DNA from: Baffinella frigidus
Taxonomy: Eukaryota > Cryptophyceae > Cryptomonadales > Baffinellaceae
Length of the DNA stretch: 16,098 nucleotides
NCBI GenBank assembly: GCA_026770585.1
Contig: MU646392.1
Coordinates: 873,204-889,301, forward strand
Direction of reading: 5' to 3'
Program-made: the position numbers and the translations under genes
The notes under the pieces: generated by a model
The model's database searches: none
Seen by the model: only the letters and a program-made list of their open reading frames with translations
What the model was told of the DNA's origin: nothing
Part shown: positions 13,283 to 16,098 of the stretch, one piece after another
Layout of the letters: each line of letters begins with the position of its first letter
How positions within the stretch are numbered: the stretch's first letter is position 1

Positions 13283-15210
13283 CCCTCTCTCTCTGGCAGG
13301 TTCCCGATCATCTCTCTCTCACACACACACGCACACACACTCTCGCAGATTCACAACCAACTCTCTCGCGCTCGCAGATTCCCGACCAACTCTCTCTCTC
13401 TCTCGCAGATTATTGCTCTATTTCGAGACGAGAATCTCTCTCACACACACACACGCGCACATTCCTGACCAACTCTCCAACTCTCTAACTCCCTCTCTTT
13501 CGCAGGTTCCCAATCAACGCGCTCCGCAACGTGGCAGTGCGCGCGGCGGGCGCTGACCTCATCATGGTACGCCGTCCCTTCTTCTCACCCGCCCCCGCAT
13601 CTCGCAGCACCCCCACCACCCCCTGACCTCATCATGGTACGCCGTCCCTTCTTCTCGTCCGCCCCCGCATCTAGCAGCCCCGTCGCCACCCCCTCGATGG
13701 TCTGGATGGGGAGGCACGCGTGTGTGCAGTCTCGAGTGTTTGCAGTCTCGAGTGTATGCAGTCTCGAGTGTTTGCAGTCTCGTGTGTTTGCAGTCTCGAG
13801 TGTTTGCAGTCTCGTGTGTTTGCAGTCTCGAGTGTTGACAGTCTCGAGTTTTTGTAGTTTCGAGTGTTTGCAGTCTCGAGTATTTGCAGTCTCGTGTGTG
13901 CGCAGTTTCGTTAACAGTTTCGAGTGTTTGCAGTCTCGAGTGTTTGCAGTTTGGGCGCGTGTGAGACGAACTGTTTGAGCCGGTGATCGACATGGACTTC
14001 ATTGGGGTGTCAAGTCATGCGCCTATCCACTAACCACATAGCAGCCACCGGGGACTTTACGGATACAGTCCATCTAAACGATTCGTACTAAAATCGTATC
14101 CATTTGCATTGGATTCCAACCGACGTTCGCCCGGATTTCCGGGCGAAAAGGAACTCGGACGCTGCTCAGTGGTGCACTCCCGGTGAGCAGGTGATCGACC
14201 ACTGTGTGGTATCCACTGAAGAGGCATTTCCTGCCCGAAATCCCTTGGTAGCCCGCTGTGTGGTATCCGCTGAATGCACTCCCGGTGAGCAGGTGATTGA
14301 CATGGACTTCATCCCGTCCGAGCGCTTCTTCGAATACCTCGCGCTCCCAGAGGTCCTACCTCTGCCTGACTCGGGTTAACTGGTCGCTTTTACTAAAAGT
14401 TGACGGATTTCCGCCAAAACCTTGGGGAATTGACTTCCGGTCTCGCCAAATTGGCGAGACCAAACCTTGTGCGGCAGAGCTAGAGGTCTCGTCCTTGAAC
14501 CATCCACATATTCGAAACCATAAAAGTGGATTTTTCAAGGACACGACCACCAATCTTCGGATGACAACAAGAACAAGGTGGCCTGTCCCGCCCTGAGCAC
14601 ACGCATTCCCACATCCCCATCACGAGCAAACCTCTCCTGGTGCGGGCAAACCTCTCCTCGCTTCCTAAGCAGGCCGACCGCTCGCGTCTCGGCGAAAAAC
14701 CGGGGGTGGATCCAGGGGCCACACGGTGGACTACAAACCTTTCATCAACAGTCAACTTACCTGAAGACAATTACCTTTAAGGGGTTTGCTAATGCAAATT
14801 GGCCACGTACCACCCCGGAATCCGGGGTCAACGAAACCCTCGTAGCCCACCAAGTGGATAGGCGCACGACAGCTAACTGGTGGTCCCTAGACACACCATC
14901 TATGGACTCACAGGATCCGTCCTTTGTTAACAGGGCCGCAGGTTCGAACTCTCAGGGGTAGTAGATGCTTCCCAAAGTTCGCTTCCTCACAGTTTTTGGC
15001 CCGAAAACCCGGTCGAACACTATCAAAACTTTTTACTAACGCCGAATAAAGTGCGAAAGTATGCGCTATGAATGATGGGAAGCATGCGTTTGATGGGAGC
15101 AGGTGTGGGGCGAGGTGCGGCGAGAGGCAGTGGAGGACAAGCACGTCTGGGCGCTTGTCTCTCTCGAGCTTCACGCGGGCTACCTTGCTCTCCCCGCCGA
15201 CAAGCATCAA
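10721..15210 (+). CDS. GT49-like glycosyltransferase (LARGE/B4GAT1-type), type II membrane protein, 3' partial
   Basis: Exons: 10721-11187, 11448-11506, 12213-12290 (12215 if cassette exon 11686-11810 is used), 12815-12884, 13506-13566, 14293-14352, 15103-15210; all GT-AG with matching phases. Exon 1 gives a short Arg-rich cytosolic tail (RRR 16-18), one membrane segment (about 20-43), a Cys-rich then Pro/Arg-rich stem, and the domain start HDVALCTQGSVDRL. Later exons give QAESWGGSLSAAIYI, FPINALRNVAVRAAGADLIM and IDMDFIPSERFFEYL, where DMD (248-250 without the cassette) is the DXD metal/nucleotide-sugar motif. Order and spacing fit GT49 enzymes, which transfer glucuronic acid (B4GAT1, LARGE) in the Golgi; the sugar here is unknown. 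The 15103-15210 exon is the least certain: it keeps phase and fits the position of the family's PAFE region, but lacks Pro. The C-terminal third is missing and presumably lies beyond 16098. The ATG at 10736 has a better context than 10721. Confidence 0.7.
11686..11810 (+). other. Possible cassette exon of the GT49-like gene
   Basis: Acceptor GGTTTTCAG, donor GCAGAG|GTAGGA, open frame reading GVDLSEMFWIRVHLDADSVH onward for 41 residues. It enters in phase 1 (matching exon 2) and leaves in phase 0. The next acceptor is a doubled CAG-AG: cutting after CAG (exon from 12213) suits skipping, cutting after CAGAG (from 12215) suits inclusion, so both forms stay in frame. Skipping leaves about 53 residues between the AIYI strand and FPINALRN, near the family norm; inclusion leaves about 94. 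Codons are less GC-rich at third positions than in neighbouring exons. Confidence 0.35.
12423..12456. repeat. Perfect 14-bp hairpin in an intron
   Basis: TACCTACACACCGA and its exact reverse complement with a 6-base loop TTGCGC, in the GT49 gene intron between the exons ending at 12290 and starting at 12815. There is no flanking G-C to T-run pattern, so a bacterial-type terminator is not meant; it is probably the tip of a small palindromic element. Confidence 0.6.
13217..13345 (+). repeat. (CT)n, (AT)n and (CA)n microsatellites
   Basis: A long CT run (about 13217-13268) passes into an AT run (about 13268-13281), more CT, then a CA run (about 13320-13342). Further CT and CA runs follow to about 13460. 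All lie in the intron upstream of the exon at 13506 and form its pyrimidine-rich end. Confidence 0.9.
13553..13692 (+). repeat. 70-bp tandem duplication spanning an exon end and its donor site
   Basis: Copies 13553-13622 and 13623-13692 are about 90% alike. Copy 1 starts with the last 14 bases of the exon (CTGACCTCATCATG) and the donor GTACGC. Copy 2 repeats both exactly, giving a second donor 70 bases downstream. Using the second donor would shift the frame. Confidence 0.8.
13726..13952 (+). repeat. 16-bp minisatellite, about 14 units
   Basis: Consensus GCAGTCTCGAGTGTTT, with variants CTCGTGTG and TTTCGAG and one shortened unit near 13910. It lies within a GT49-gene intron. The unit length is not a multiple of three, yet the minus strand has a long open frame of Leu-Gln-Thr/Arg-Asp-Cys words. 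I read that as a by-product of the repeat. Confidence 0.9.
13983..14303 (+). repeat. Decoy copies of an exon start upstream of the true exon
   Basis: GTGATCGACATGGACTTCAT at 13983-14002 copies the first 20 bases of the exon at 14293 with one change, but lacks the AG before it. A second copy at 14174-14200 repeats the 3' splice site and first codons (TGCACTCCCGGTGAGCAG, then GTGATCGAC) and then diverges. The third, at 14275-14303, is the likely real one. CTGTGTGGTATCC is also duplicated at about 14202 and 14259. Confidence 0.65.
14033..14052 (-). repeat. Dispersed tRNA-head-like word (also 12603-12622)
   Basis: On the minus strand reads CGGTGGCTGCTATGTGG and continues to GGATAGGCGCATGAC. A near copy CGGTGGCTGCTAAGTGG is at 12603-12622, and AGTGGATAGGCGCACGAC recurs at 14853-14870 on the plus strand. 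Pattern resembles the D-arm half of a tRNA, as in SINE heads. Confidence 0.35.
14439..14461. repeat. Perfect 11-bp hairpin with a 1-base centre
   Basis: GGTCTCGCCAA, A, TTGGCGAGACC. Two more compact palindromes lie nearby: CGCCCGGATTTCCGGGCG near 14129 and CCCCGGAATCCGGGG near 14813. All are in introns around the exon at 14293. Confidence 0.65.
14838..14965 (+). ncRNA. tRNA-like / SINE-like sequence
   Basis: TAGCCCACCAAGTGG (14843-14857) fits an A-box and GGTTCGAACTC (14941-14951) fits a B-box of an RNA polymerase III internal promoter. The boxes are about 85 bases apart, too far for an ordinary tRNA, and the acceptor and T stems pair poorly. A tRNA-derived SINE head or decayed tRNA is more likely than a working tRNA. 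It lies in the intron before the exon at 15103. Confidence 0.3.
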
Positions 15211-15416
15211 GTGCCCCCCTACACCCTACACCCCAAACCCTCAACGGTTCGGGATTTAAACGAGGGCGAGGTTTATGGTGCCCTTTTCTTTCTCTCTCAT
15301 CTCCTCGATCGGCTGTGTCTTCCGTGGCGTGTGTGTTGTGTGTCCTGTGTATACCCGGGTATGCACATGCCACGCACGACTCAGCGCCCTTTGCTGTCTC
15401 TCTCTCGGGTGGCGTA

Positions 15417-15446
15417 TATCGTCTTTTTCTTGAGAAAAAGACGATA
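15417..15446. repeat. Perfect 14-bp hairpin with a 2-base loop
   Basis: TATCGTCTTTTTCT, loop TG, AGAAAAAGACGATA. It lies in the presumed intron downstream of the exon ending at 15210. Confidence 0.65.
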
Positions 15447-15548
15447 GACGAAAAAGGCCCAGAGACGCCACACACTTATGTGCCGTGTGTGCTGCGTCCT
15501 TTGCATACCCTGTCTCTTCTGTGTCGTCTATCGTCTGTGTCTTCTGGG

Positions 15549-15960
15549 CCGTGTGTGCTGCGTCCTGTGCATACCCGTGACGCTTCGTCAGTGTCTGTGT
15601 CTGTTCCTGGAGTCCGAGTCTTCCGTCGGTTTCTTCCCCACATCCACGAGGCAGCATCGCCCATCATGACACGCCTCGCACCCTCTTGCCGTCCATCGTC
15701 TTTGTCTGCTGTGTCTTGTGTGACGCGTCATGTGCATATCTGTGACACGCCGTCTGTTCCTGTTCTATGCATAGAAAACGTCCATCGGTTCGTTGCTCCC
15801 AACCACGTGATCGCTGGCCAGAATCCGTGTGTGCTGCGTCCTGTGCATACCCGTGACGCTCCGTCTGTGTCTGTTCCTGGAGTCCGAGTCTTCCGTCGGT
15901 TTCTTCCCCACATCCAGGAGGCAGCATCGCCCATCATGACACGCCTCACACCCTCTTGCC
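15549..15960 (+). repeat. Direct repeat, 142 and 136 bp, 276 bp apart
   Basis: 15549-15690 and 15825-15960 are almost identical apart from a 6-base indel. Shorter related words (GTGTGCTGCGTCCTTTGCATACC and similar) at about 15340, 15487 and 15720 suggest an older array. A long open frame (15072-15983) crosses all of it and is a by-product of T/C-rich sequence. Confidence 0.8.
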
Positions 15961-16021
15961 TCACGTGTTTCGCACCCTCGTGACTCACGTGTTCGCACCT
16001 TCTTCCCGCACGTGTTTCGTC
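15961..16021 (+). repeat. Three copies of a CACGTGTTTCG word
   Basis: TCACGTGTTTCGCACCCTC, TCACGTGTTCGCACCTTC and GCACGTGTTTCGTCCC occur about 23 bases apart. CACGTG is an E-box/G-box palindrome, but in this intron-like setting a regulatory role cannot be claimed. The remaining 16022-16098 shows nothing clear and ends in a C-run. Confidence 0.5.
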
Positions 16022-16098
16022 CCAACCACGCAGCCAGCCTTCGCCCGTCAGAGGAAGACATGCTCTCTTCAAACTGCCCACAGTCCGACCCCCCCCCC

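Noticed and set aside
13562-14002. 146-codon minus-strand open frame with repeated LQTLET/RDCKHSR words
   Set aside because: It is a translation of the 16-bp minisatellite and lies in an intron of a plus-strand gene.
15072-15983. 303-codon plus-strand open frame, the longest in the window
   Set aside because: It crosses a 142/136-bp direct repeat, a hairpin and T/C-rich simple sequence; the product is Ser/Val/Cys-rich and repeats itself. Only 15103-15210, in another frame, looks like an exon.

Overview
This window looks like nuclear DNA of a photosynthetic eukaryote, most likely an alga with a complex red-lineage plastid. A cryptophyte is my best guess and it is an inference. The basis is: (i) two protein genes cut by many short GT-AG introns whose phases match; (ii) one of them starts with a secretory signal peptide followed directly by Phe and a transit-like stretch, the bipartite plastid-targeting layout of cryptophytes, haptophytes and heterokonts; (iii) degenerate TTTAGGG-type telomere-like blocks; (iv) a GC-rich background crowded with MITEs, hairpins, minisatellites and microsatellites. 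No bacterial operon, rRNA or CRISPR array is visible.

Layout. Bases 1-7900 are gene-poor. They hold nested families of short inverted-repeat elements, named A, B, C, D, F and H here. A and B are flanked by TA like Tc1/mariner-type MITEs. Telomere-like blocks lie at 1757-2001, 2331-2760 and 6523-6660. There are also shreds of coding-like sequence: a two-exon EF-hand-like tail at 2781-2984, open reading stretches at 5435-5745 and 5927-6063 sitting inside a split family A element, and a duplicated coding-like fragment at 6466 and 7172. Families A, B and C have different ends but share a similar palindromic core built from CCTACNGTAGG and GGGCCCTAGG words.

Bases 8129-10503 (minus strand) hold a small gene of about five exons for a predicted plastid-targeted protein. 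Bases 10721-15210 (plus strand, 3' end outside the window) hold eight exons of a type II membrane glycosyltransferase resembling family GT49 (the C-terminal domain of LARGE, and B4GAT1), including a DMD metal-binding motif. The two genes are divergent, and their start codons are separated by a 217-bp AT-rich intergenic region.

Several exon-intron junctions in both genes have extra tandem copies inside the neighbouring introns. One GT49 exon (11686-11810) looks like a frame-preserving cassette exon, made possible by a CAGAG double acceptor. The introns also carry microsatellites, a 16-bp minisatellite, a palindromic MITE and a tRNA-like repeat. All gene models were made by eye from reading frames and splice-site phases and have not been checked against transcripts or databases.
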